DNA of 64,000 nt from contig JAFCMP010000083.1 in assembly GCA_017506865.1 (NCBI GenBank), forward strand, positions 1-64,000, written 5' to 3'. The notes beneath the pieces are model-generated. The model worked only from the letters and a program-made list of their open reading frames with translations, made no database searches and was not told the DNA's origin. Below, one piece after another: positions 33,382-45,525 of this stretch (position 1 is the first letter of the stretch; every line of letters starts with the position of its first letter). Source of the DNA: Tribonema minus. Lineage: Eukaryota; Sar; Xanthophyceae; Tribonematales; Tribonemataceae. The position numbers and the translations under genes are program-made.

Positions 33382-36300
33382 CTATGCGTCATCGCCAGCG
33401 ATGCAGGACGCAGCGCGCTTCATCATGGCTCGTTGGCGTGCGGCACCTGACAGTATTGCATTGGAGGAGTAGAGGCCACTGAGATTTGACAGCCCAGCCC
33501 GGTTAAGAAGATCGCCGATACGGGCAGCGTGCACATACACTGCAAGCTGACGTCTGTTGCCAGTGTCCGCCGCGGTCAGGTTTTCAGGTTTCTTTATAAC
33601 TGCAACGGCTGAAGTTGATGCGGGTCGCTGGGCGCTTTGGTGGCCAGAGGCTGAAGCAGATACGCTGCGCTGCTGCCGGGCTCCGTCGCTGCTGCTGGTC
33701 GGAGTGTCGTGCTTGGATGACTGATCACGTGGCCACATGAAGTTGGCATTGGTGTCCATGCGCTGCTTGGGCGCTTGTTCCTGCTCAGCAGACGTTGTGA
33801 GTCTCGTCAGCGCAGGGCAAAATGACTTCATTCAGTGAACCTGACATGCATGCATGGCAACGGAAAGGCTATGTATACAAACGTGAGCAGATGATGTCAC
33901 TCTCGACCAGATATGTCAGTTGCGGCAGATCCAGGTAGAAATTGGAAGTGTAATCGTGTCCGTTACGCTGCAACTCCGTTCAAAAGTACGGTCTGGATCT
34001 GATATAAATTGAAGTCCTACCTGAAACTGTCAGTGAAACAACAGTAACTTCAAATGTTAAATTGTTCGATGCGCACGGTATGGTAGATTCTGGAGTCAAG
34101 GTTGCGCTCAGCACGCCTCGTGCTGTGCCAGGGTGTTTGGCTCTGTAAATGGTAAGAGTCTCCGGCACGAGTGCACTGTGAGTGTAGCTTGCTGGCGTGG
34201 GAGAAGTGCTGGCAGTGCAAGTCAAGTGCTGTTCAGGCACTCTTGGAGCTGTACACAGCATATCGTTCATTGAGATGTGGCATAGATTATGCTTCATAAA
34301 GCGTAATTTATCGGCATGCCATATCAGGCGTACAGGACCTCAAATTCTTTGAAAGGGAAACAGGGCATTAAACTTCAACGTGCATTCAAGAAATGCAAGG
34401 GCGATGCATGCAAGCAATGAAGTTGATTGTTGCCAATAGTGCATGGATTGTACGGGTCATGAGTGAAGTGACTCGCGAGTGACTCACTCCTATAATCCGC
34501 CTGAACGCGCCATGCGGACTTGAAGATACGAAACAGTTTTCTGATTGCCAGATGCTGGCATGATGCTTTTCATCAGAGTGGATGTCTCGGAAACATTAAG
34601 CCCCGTTGATTTATGACATTGGGCTGGCACTCGTACCCCTCGATCTACTGAGGCCAATGCTGTCTGACTTGATGCTGGCATGTTGCGATAGAGCTGGTAC
34701 GTTGGGATAAAGAGTACTGCCGTATCAACGCATGTGCCCGCAAAGCTGGGATGCCGATCAGGTAGGTGTAAATGCTGCGGAAGAGGCAAGCAGCTCTACT
34801 TTTCAGACGCAGAGGCTTCAATGCTGAAGAGGGAAATGATTACCGTTGCCCTTCGGTACGCATAGTCGCCCTTCCACAGACATGCTCACCGCATTGTACA
34901 TGGACGCATTGCGCACCCACTGTCACGCTAACGACAGTTTATGCGTATTGTGAACATGCTTGATGTTATGTGCCAGTAGAGCAGTGAATGACATGGTAAG
35001 GAAGGGTGCTCTGGCTGCTGTGGAATTTGGGGCAATCTCACTACTGACTGACGTCAACGTTGAGTCAATGGCGTCCCAATGACATCACCAGTAATGGTCG
35101 CAAGGCTGAGTGCTGACGATCGTGAGCCAGGCGGACCAGCTGAACTGGCAGCTACTAATGCGGGTGCGCGATCTGAGGAGGTGTTCTCACTGGTGCATCT
35201 GCAGTAAATGCCATCGTCACCAGTTGGCACAAACAGCAACGCACTGGAATCATACCACATTTCTGGGGTCAGCAACCTAGCTCTTCGCTCACCTCCGAGT
35301 CCTCGACCACTGGCATGTTAGTCGTGGTGTGAACTCAAATGGTCTTGAGGTGCATGCCCGCCAACACTCTCAAGTTGTGAAGTACTGGAGCTCCGGACGA
35401 GTCTGGCATTGCTGCGCAGCACAAAAACAGAAAAGCAGCGCGATCACACGGGGAACAATGCAACACAATCAGGCTCACGACAAAGTGATCAAAGCAACGT
35501 CAAGCAGCAGCATTGGGACTCTATTGCCAGCCTGCTACTATAGTATACCGTCATGCAACAATGACTGGCTGAGATGGCTACATTCATCTGGCAGCGGTAT
35601 TGGCATCGGCTATCTGCATACATGCAGCTGCACGTATGAAAATTGCTACCGCTACCATATTTGAATCAGCTTCTTTTGTTTCCTTGGGGCCAGTCTTTCA
35701 AATTATTGGCTTTCTTCCGGCTTGGGGAAGTTGGTGTATGTATGCATATCATGTTTTTCCCCCATGTTACTGACCCTGTCGAGTATAGAGGACGGCCATT
35801 TTTATAACGCACACGTCATCAAGTGCGGCACCAGCACTGATGCTATTACTGAAGTACTGTCGTGTAGAGCAACATGCCACAGTGCAATTGTGTTCGTGCA
35901 CGCCTGGCGGCAGGCCCAGCAACTCGCATTTTTCATGCGCCTAAGGGACTGACATTGAGCAACTTAGCACGCAATCCTTCACATACCTGCATGAAAGTCT
36001 GCTGCCACAACCCATGGCGTAACAACCACCATCTTGCCATTGGCGATCGCTGGGCGCACGGCGTTCAAATCCTCGGCGGACACTGGTTCAACTCGTTCGT
36101 GAACGTCATTCTGAAGGTCCTGCGGGTAGGTCAGCATCATCACTTCCTGTCCGGGCGCATCTGTATAGCGCTCTGGCAGCAACCTGAAAGAGTCGCCGGC
36201 GGGACCTGCGTTCACCAGACAATGTGCCATTCCGCAGGCAACGGCAAGATCAGTGGTATGTGCTTGTCTAAATGCTGTTGCCATGGAAGCGCAGTCCATG

Positions 36301-37516
36301 CCAACCAGCAACACAATGTCATGTTTCAGCAAAGAAACGCCAAAGGTACAAAAGTCTAATGACATAGAAGTATGAAAGGGGTCACCGCAGATCTCACATC
36401 CAACGCAGGCAACAGATGCCGTGCAGGCCTGCATTGGAGACATTTTCAGGTACATATTCAAGGTATGAAACACTGACCTTCCAGGAAAATGTAGTCATAG
36501 CCAGGGAAACTGGCCTTGAGCTTCAGCTGTTCTCCAAATGCGCTGGCCTCCACCATGCGGCCGTCTTCGACCCAGACACGGGTAGCACTCATTATTAACC
36601 CCCGCTCGATGCCCTGCTCATTGGTATAAATGCCAACGCGAAAGGCAGTGCCAATCACTTGAACCCCGTCCTTACAAGGTCGTGTGACCGTGCTGACTCT
36701 CCCATACAGTGCCTGGAGCGTGTCCGCGTCAACTAACTTCAAGTTGGGGTAGCACGATGGTGAGCCTGCGTAACCGAGGCAACAAATATATGCAAGGAAA
36801 GAGTGCCAGAGGCAATCACGAGCTTGGTAGCAGGACAACGAGTGAAAATGCCAGACCATCTTTTGCTCACGGATGCTGCACAGTGCGCACCAGTGCGTGA
36901 CAGGTCTGCTGTTATGTATGTCTCATGCGCGCTCACAAGGGAAGGCGAGAATGGTGGCAGCTACTAGTGCTTTGTCCAGTACCGCGGACATGATCGACAA
37001 CATGCGCTCGCTGAAGCACTTGTGGAGGGTTCGGTGCGGTGCCGTCCATAGCAGCAGCTGCATGCCTAGCAATCACAGCCGTTACGGTGTGCAGTGTAGT
37101 GACACCCCTGCCGCTGAGGCATTCTATCACCGTTTCGTGGCGAGCTGCAGCGCAGAGGACTTGATAAGTTTTATGACCATGCAATCACCTGGAAACAGTT
37201 TTCTGAGCGCTATTGCAGCAGTCATGGTAGAAAGTAGTTCCACACTCAATGTGGCATCGACTGTCTGCAGCGCTTCCGTTGTGGCGGCGTGTTTTACTGC
37301 TGCAACCTCGGCAGGTGTCAGACAGTCCCACTTTTCCTGCGGCACAGACCTGAAAAAATCCTCAACTTGAGCCTCAGAGGTCATGCGTGCTGTACCACGA
37401 CGACACGCAGGGACTGGTAAAACACAGGCAGTCGTGCTGGAAGTGAGGACGCTGGTGGTTTTTGATGTCTTCTTCTCAACAAGCAAGCACTCGCCTGCTG
37501 GGCCTGACGAGGCCAT
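33382..37516 (-). CDS. Uncharacterised multi-exon gene with weak trypsin-fold resemblance
   Basis: Not recognised as a named gene. Three exons join cleanly in phase 1: 37516 (ATG) to 37189, 36765-36478 and 36355-35987, with donors CCAG|GTGATT, GAAG|GTCAGT and GCAG|GTATGT. A fourth exon starting at 35258 (CCCCAG|AAATG) also fits in phase but runs to a stop at 35054; further possible exons lie at about 34490-34789, 33980-34297 and 33382-33797. Exon 2 reads V-I-G-T-A-F-R-V-G, then G-L-I-M-S-A-T-R-V. Exon 3 reads K-H-D-I-V-L-L-V-G, then P-G-Q-E-V-M-M-L-T-Y-P-Q. The order resembles trypsin-2/HtrA proteases (GSGF, TNAHVV, DLALLKV, vGYP), but the catalytic His position would be Arg, and no GNSGGP loop is visible. 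A non-protease identity is quite possible. The exons are visibly less GC-rich than those of neighbouring genes. Confidence 0.45.
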
Positions 37517-38607
37517 AGAGAGCCGTGCTGTGGTGCTGATGGAGCCTCAATCAAAACAGTGGGCGTGATGCTGCTCGTTCGTGGGACGACGTATTTATTC
37601 TAAGGCTTTTTCCCCTTTTTGGGGGGCAATTCGCGATGCCAGATGCCGTCTAATTGCACGCACATAAATCAGGGTTGGGGCATGCGCAGGGCAACTTTGA
37701 TGAGGTGTCAGCTATTCAGTCCGTGCACGGCCTTCACGTCTGCATGGACAATGGTGAGGGGAGTCAGCATGCACCGCACTTGAACAAGTTAAAGTCTCCA
37801 TGTTGCATTCCAGGTTCTACCGACTCCGTGCTGAAACACACCAATAGGCTGCAGCTACGCTCAGCGCATCTGTACACACGGCGCCGCTGCACCACGCCTG
37901 ATGCGCCTGCGCCCTGTTACTTGGAAGTCCAGGCATGTACCCGCTGGCTACATCTGGCACACTGTTGAACTCCTTGTGCTCCCTCCTTCATTCTGCGCCA
38001 GGCTGTGCCTATTTGGCAGCGGCGGCGGCAAGTCTGCGCTGGTGCGGCTGTGGCTGCGGCTGCTGCTGCCGGCAAATGAACTCGCAAGCGAAGTGTGCGC
38101 TGCAGTACTTGCAAATCTGCGTGGAACACAGTTGCTGACTCTTGTTGAGTAGCGGCAATGCTGAGCACTGCTTACACCTGCACCATTGCAGGAACCTGTT
38201 GAAGCGCCACGCACGTGCAAAGCGATACTTGTATTGCACATGGATGTCCTAGGGGACATGTAGTCAGGGCCAAAGTGGTTTTGGCGGCAACGCTTTAGCG
38301 CTTTTCAAGCAACGGCCGTCGTTCTAGCTCCAGTTGCAGTTTGACTGCAGGCAACTTGCAGGTACAGGGGAACATGTTGCGCAGTGTCAACAAGGACTGG
38401 AGCAGACAAGGAACTTTTGCCGGTCTCTGCGAATGATCAACAACAAGGAAATTTTGCCGGTCTCTGCGAATGATCAACAACAGCAAACGTGCGCAATTTT
38501 CTTGCTCATGGCCACAGCAGCAGGACACACTTAACACTGTATGGCTCAGAGAGACATTGCACAAGCCGCATCCCATTAAAAAGCAACCTTCCCTGGGCAA
38601 ACAAGTG
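37517..38607. other. Spacer between the uncharacterised gene and AP4E1, no gene recognised
   Basis: It should contain the promoter of the minus-strand gene to the left and the 3' UTR of AP4E1 to the right. The Cys-rich frame at 37935-38138 (+) is low complexity (GCT/GCG repeats). Confidence 0.4.
38400..38485. repeat. Two-copy 37-base direct repeat
   Basis: TTTTGCCGGTCTCTGCGAAT followed by GATCAACAACA occurs twice, back to back, with almost no differences, just beyond the stop codon of AP4E1. It shows that very recent short tandem duplication also happens outside introns. Confidence 0.9.
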
Positions 38608-41600
38608 TCACGCTGCAAATGCCTCGCGCGCAAAGCTCAACACCGCTGCTGCCAGCTCTGGGCTGCCGCTCCTGACGGTGACGTCAGCCGAGCGCCGCTG
38701 TGGCCACAGCTTCACGTGCACCAGCGCGGGCACCGCCGCTGCGCCGCTTGCGGGAGTCCACGTGCCAGCCCAGATGCCCTCCATGGTCGCTGCATGAAAA
38801 CGCGATCGACACAAACATGACGTGGGTTTGCCAGTGACTTGGGTGGTGGCGGTGAGCAAGCAGAGTAACATGTGCCCTGCAGCAGTGGAATCACAGGCAC
38901 AACAGAAAAGCGCTGACGGGTTGGTAAAGGCTCGCCAGCACAGGTGCGCAGCGTTGGCTGCACTTCAAGACCACCCCTGCGCTCGCCCTTGTCACTGAAA
39001 ACTTTGTGACTCTCCCTGCCGGCAGGGTTCCAAAGCCACAGCGCTTGCACCACGAGCTCCCTAAACTGTAACATCACGAGCCGCTGCGCCCTCATTTGCA
39101 ACTGTCGGACGACGGCGCAATCTCTGCGCGCCACACGACGATCGCTGCCTCACCTGCGATGAGCTCCACGGAGTGGAGCCGCAGGCCGGGCGCCGCGGTG
39201 AGCCGCTGCGACGCCGCCTGCAGCGTCGGCAGCGCCGGCGCCGCGCAGCCCGCAGCAGCGCGCTCCTGCAGGCCGCCGCCGACCCACGCGCGGCCAAAGT
39301 CGGGCGTGGCGATGCGCAGCGGCGCGAGGCGCGCGCCGCCGAACGCAAAGTCTCTCGGCGGCGGCGGCGGCAGCGCGCCGCTGCCGCCGCTGCTGCCGCC
39401 GCCGCCGCCGCCGCTCAGCAGCGACATGAGGTCGTCGCCGGCGCCGCCCGCGGAGTGCGGCTGAGGTGCGGCGGGCGGTCCGGCAGCGGCGGCGGCGGGC
39501 CCGTTTGCCGCCGGCGCAGGGCGCGGTGATGTGCCGCCGAAGTCCAGCAGGGGCGCGGGCGAAGGCGCCTGCGGGGGGGTCTTGCGCGCTCCGTCCCCCC
39601 CCGACGCTCCCGCTGCGCCCAGCGCACCGAGCGCTGCTGCTGCTGCTGCTGCTGCTGGTGGCGGATGCTGCTGCTGCTGCTGCTGCTGCTGAGCCGACGC
39701 AGGCGGCAGCGAGGCCGGCGTCTCAAAGCTCATCATATCAAGCAGGTCCATGGACCGCGCAGGCTCTGCAGGCACGCTGGATTGCGGCGGCGGCGGCGGC
39801 GCCTGCTGCGGCGACGCAGTGGCGTCGCCGGCAGCAGCGGCAGTGGCAGCGGCTGCAGCAGCCCTGGTGCGCACAGGTCTCAAGCGCGACACGCCTGCGC
39901 CGCCGCCGCCACCGCCGCCGCCGTTGCTGCTGCTCAGCCCCAGCCCTCCGAAGAGCGCTGCGGCCTGCCGCTCGCGTTCAAGCTCTGCGGCAGTCTTCTG
40001 AGGCGCCGCGGGCGCTGGCGGCGACGCGGCAGCGGACGCCCTGCTGCTGCTGCTGTAGGGGCTGGAGGCGGCGACAAGCGACTGCGCGGGGGGCAGCGCT
40101 CCGGCGGGCTGCTGCGGAGGACAGCGCGCGACATGACACGTGTTCGATCAGCAGCTCGCATCCATTGATTGACGTGTCTTGTGTTGTGACGAAAGACAAG
40201 GTGGACTGGCTGCTGCGATGTCCTATTGTTCGAGACTATGATGTGCGCAAGCAGCGAACGCCGTGCAGTTTGTGATTGCGACATGGCATTGAGATGGGGG
40301 ACCAGGCGTACAATGGGTACTTTTTTGCAAGCCCCCGGGGGAAGTTGGCAGTGTGCCAAATCACATCTCGTGCTGACAAACAGCCAACGAGTGTTGGGCG
40401 CAGCTGCAGTAGAGGCGATAGCTGGTAGGCACAGTTGAAAGCCCACCCACCTGCCCTTCTTGCACTGAGGGGGTAGGGTACAGGCGAAAAAAGGGGGGGG
40501 GCATTTGGAGGTGCTGGGGTACCCAGGTGGTTTCGCCCCTAGCTCCTTGCCATTTAGTTCCCTTTCCCCCGCAGCCAGCAAGCGACAATACATCTGTGTT
40601 ATAGTGAGTCATTTGCTCTGTTGTTTGTGCCCGGCCTGCTATCCCCCAAAGCTTGTAAAACCTCTTTAGTAACAGCTGTCAACGCTGGACCCCAGGCCAG
40701 CTCAGGCCTCACTGCGCGTACCACACAAATCAGACATGTGATGAGTGTCTGCATGTTTCATGTACTCATGCAGGTAGCGTCAGTTGTGCAGGGCCCCGAA
40801 ATGGTGCAGCAGCCAACACGCCGGGCAACAAGGTGTGCTGCGCTATCCATACATGTCGTTGCACGCACTCATTGGCGGCGTGGCGGGTCGTGCGTGATAC
40901 TCTAATGAAACTTGCAAATACCGCTTCAGTGAGACTGTCTCAGCTTTTAAGGATATTGTAATTTCCATCACGGTAGACGCGCCAGACAGTGGCTGCTGCC
41001 TAATCCTACGCCTATTTTATGGCATTGACCACAAAGCTCACCGTTGGCGCAGTGCCGGGCTGCTGCGCAGCAGCGATGACGGCCGCCGTGTGTCTGCCCC
41101 AGACCTGCGGTGGCGGCGGCGGCAGCGGCAGCAGCAGCAGCAGCAGTAGCAGCAGGCAGCAGTGAGCATCAACCAACAGGGTGGCACGAGGTGACCGTAG
41201 TGCATGTGCAGAGGTCTCCAAGCGTCATCACAGGTTTGCTTGCGATGTGAACGAATGCTGCCTGTCACAAACTGGGGCGCACCCAGCCCAGATAATGACC
41301 AGCATCAGCAACAGGATAAGCGTCGGACAGCAGCGCCGGCGGAGACAGCGGCAGAAGCTGCGGCGGCTGCAGCGTGCATAAGCACAAGTATAACGCGACA
41401 ACGCTCACAACGGGCGTTGAGGCAGCGAACGGGGCAATCGTGGCAGTGCGCAGGCTCTGACCCCGCTAAAAAATCATCATGAATGCGTTGCTGAGCCATG
41501 CAGTGAGCTGATGAGGAGCAAGTGTAACAATGAACATGAAGAGCAACTGTTGCGCGCTGGCATAACGCCACGACATGACCTAAATCCCGCACTCCAGCTC

Positions 41601-44600
41601 TCACGTGCCACCACAGGCATTCCCATGTAAGCACACTAGACACCTGCGCGCTGGCCGCCCGCTCGACAAGCTACCTACCTCCAACTCAGCAACTTCAACA
41701 GCGACATGCCGTACCTGCGTGGCCGCCTTCAGGTTCGGGCGCGACTTGTAGCCGAAGCCGCTGCCGGCGCCGAGCGGCGGCGTGCCTGCAGCAGGCGGTG
41801 AGGAAGTGCTCGACGGCGGTTGAGCACTGTCACCGCCACCGCTGCCGCCCATGCCTGCAAAGAGGCCCTGGACAGAGGGCGGCACCGGCGACGGCTTCGC
41901 GTACGGCGCGAGCTGCAAGAACACGAGAGAGGATGCGTGATGCTCATGAGTCATTAGGGCAAGAACTGCTCGTGCAAACTGGCGAGACTCACAAGGCACA
42001 GAGCAGTCATAAACAAAATTGATAAGTCCGGCGACGGCTTGGCGTACGGCTCGAGCTGCAACAGAGGTTGCAACAGTGCGCGATACTTGTCAGTCAACAT
42101 GCTCGTAAGTGGCGAGACTCATGAGGCACAGATCAGGGATAATGTGATGTGGTGTGTCCGGCGACGGCTTGGCGTGCTGCGCGAGCTGCAACAGCGGTTG
42201 CAACAGTGAGCGATGGTCGTGAGTCAACAAGGCAAGAACTGCTCGTGAGAGCTGGCGAGGCTCATGAGGCACAGATCAGGGATGAATCAAGTAATACTTG
42301 CTTGTATTCTCTAGGAATTAGAGGGCGATCATGGGTTTCATTGTCAGGTGTTTACAAAAAAACGAACTCACCTGTGACAGCTCTTGTTGAAGTTGCAAGA
42401 GGTTGGCTGAGGTCTAGCACTCTGCATCTGTTGTGACACCAGCGGACGCCCGCTATACAGCGGCGCTCAGAAACCAGCTGAGCGGCGCTGGTTCAAGGGT
42501 GCACTGCCAGCGCCGCCGTGCCTACACACGCAGCACAGCTCCCTCAACGGTCGGCGCTGACGATACAATTCGCATACAGGTCCATAAAACGTGCATGACT
42601 TGTGTGCATGAGCAGACATTGTTGATGAGAAAGAGGGGCTGTGCGCTTCATGTTGCAGTTCGATGTGGTGGTACAACAGCGGACGTGTGGCATTGCTCGG
42701 CAGCGCCGAGCAACGTGCTCAATTCATGGCGTGCTTTCAGCGCCGCATACGCACGTGCCGTAACGCCGCTGGGTGATGAACGGCGCGGCATGCGCCGCAA
42801 GCTGCAGGACGATATAGGGCACACTCTCTCTAATGTGTGTACCGCACATGCCTTCTGTAAAGTGTGTACCCATCTGCGTTTTGCAAGATGACCTCAATCA
42901 GATGTGATGCTGGGCGCGGCGTTGTGCACCAACACTTTGGTGCCGAACAACACTGTAAACCCTCAAGATTGGGCACCGGGGCCTGCCACTCAGAGGCTCC
43001 TCTCGGTTGCACTTGAAGCAGCCGCTACACGTCTCAGCCTCGGGTGAGTGGCACTGAAGCGTGCGGCCGCGGCGGCCCTGGTCCCGTGCACCGCTCCTCG
43101 ACACAGCCAACCATAATCTGTTGAGAATGAATCCCTGCCCACACAGGGTACAGGTTCTGTATATACACCTGACCCTACCTCTAACCCGAACCACAGGGTA
43201 CATATTTGACAGCGGATGAGCGCTGACGTACCTTAAGCGTCACGGGCGCGGCCGCGGCGCCCCTGTTGGGAGCCAAATTGTCATCATCCACGTCCAGAGG
43301 GGGGTTATAGGGGGCCGCGCCTGCATCCACGGCGCGCGCGACGTAGCCGTCCAGGAAGCTCAGGCTGTCGTCGACCTGCAGGTCTTCGCAGCTGCGGCGG
43401 TTGATAGAGACGAGCAGCATGGATGGCGTTAGTGAGCGAGTAGGTTGTGAGGTTCAGGGGCGACAGTTGTATGAAGGCACCATGAACTTTGCAGCTAAGG
43501 CGGTGTCCATGGCAGAAATGAGCAGCATGGTCGGCATCAGTGAGCGCATGGTCTGTCAGGGTTATGTGTGACGGTTTCATGAATTCACCATGAATTCACC
43601 TGCGAGTTTGATCCACTGAGCGTCATGGAACCAGCATTAGCGACCTCAGACGCCATCCAACCCTGTGCAGCCTCTTACACGGTGGGAACAGTCTCACACA
43701 TGTAGTGGCACCGCACTGACAGCCAACGCCGACCCCGCAGCGCCGCCGCGGCATCACGATCACCACCAGGCCGCCAACCCCCCCCCCCCCCCCCCCCCCC
43801 TCCCCCCCTCGCGACACCCACACGCCGCGCGTCAAAACTACCCTCGTTTCAAGTAGGCACACGCCAGCAGCAGGCGAGGGACACCAGAACAGGGGGGGGG
43901 GGGGGTCGGCGTACCTGGCGTCCACCGGCAGTGCGGCGACCATGACGCCGCCGCGGCGCTCGAGCGCGGTGGAAAACACGATAAAAAACACGAATTATCA
44001 TCGTGTTTTCCTGGTTTTGTTTTCACCAAAGGTCTCATCCACTGTGAAATACGCAGTATGTAGCATAGGAAGGCCAGCGGTCAGCGTACCTGGCGTCCAC
44101 CGGCAGCGCGGCGACCATGACGGCGCCGCGGCGCGCGAGCGCGGTGAACTCGAGGCAGCGCTGCTGCAGGTCCGTCTGTTGAGAAGCGGACAGGTCCTCC
44201 ACCAGCTGAGCCGTGCCGGCGGCGACGGCGCCGCGCTGCGCCGCCAGCTTCATGAGCGCCGTCACAATGTAGCCGCGCGTGCACGGGTCCTTGAAGGTTC
44301 TGCAGGGGCAGGGGGGCGGGGAGGGGGGGTCGGGGGGGGGAGGAGGTTGTGAGTCAGCGTCTGGCATCTGAAAGAGGGACCGGGTGGGAGAGGTGTGCGC
44401 AGCTGTTGCGTCGATAGAGAGCTTACAAATGCAGTGTGATGCTCCACGGTTCTGTTCGCCCTCTGACACTACCTTCAGCATATGCGCATGCCCCCCACCG
44501 GGACCGCGCCATCGCGCACAGCTATGCTTCTAGCCTGTCAGGGTCCAGCGCGACGTATGCAGATCGCCAGTTGGTATACTCACACACTTTGTTATATGAT

Positions 44601-45494
44601 TTGATGGCTTGTCACCTACACAGTGCTCTACAATCTTTTGAAGCGGTTTCATGATGTTCTCAATTTTGAGTGCATACCGCCTCCAAAATCGCACAAGATC
44701 CATGATGAAGATATTGGATGCGCATGGCGCTTTAGCGAGCATGTCACGATCACGCCTTTCCGGCGCGACGTGCGCACTCTCGCCCCCAAACTTCAACGAT
44801 TCATTGTACTCAGCTTCTGCATATATATACAGTACCTTCGAGGCACATAACACCTTTGTACCATTCTTCAGGATAATGTGGTGATACTCCGAATCTGGCA
44901 TGCAGCCTCTCGGCCACCGTGTCCAGGTCGAGCGCGCGTCCGGCGCGACACATGCACACTCGTTTGTATACGTATATACTCATCAAATCTGAACTACACC
45001 GCCGTTTAAGGACAAGGCAACATCTATGATGATGACACGCACCCCCACCTGGACCGTGCCATCGCGCACAGCTCCTCGGCGAGCTTATCGGAGTCGAGCG
45101 CGTCTGGCGCAATGAACTGTATACGCACACACTTGCTCCAATCCGACCGACATTGCGTTGAAGGAAAGCAACGTATACACACACACATACACGTCTGGAC
45201 CGCGCCATCGCGCGCAGCTCCTCGGCCAGCTTGTCGGGGTCCAGTGCGTCCGGCGCAATGCATGCACTCTCGTTTGCACACATATGCACTGCCACAGATT
45301 TGAACCACACCGTCTTTCGACAACAAAGTAGTTGAAGTATCTACGATGATGACATGCCTGGACCGCGCCATGGCGCACAGCTCCTCTGCCAGCTTGTCGG
45401 CGTCGAGGGCGTCCGGCGCGATGCATGCACCCTCGTATACATGTATACATAGTTCCTCCCATTTGAACAACACTGCCTTGAACCAAAAACGCAT

Positions 45495-45525
<31 letters not shown>

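Noticed and set aside
39415-40275. Several frames on both strands in AP4E1 exon 17
   Set aside because: Shadows of Gln/Ala/Gly codon repeats in the hinge; only the frame that joins exons 16 and 18 in phase is kept.
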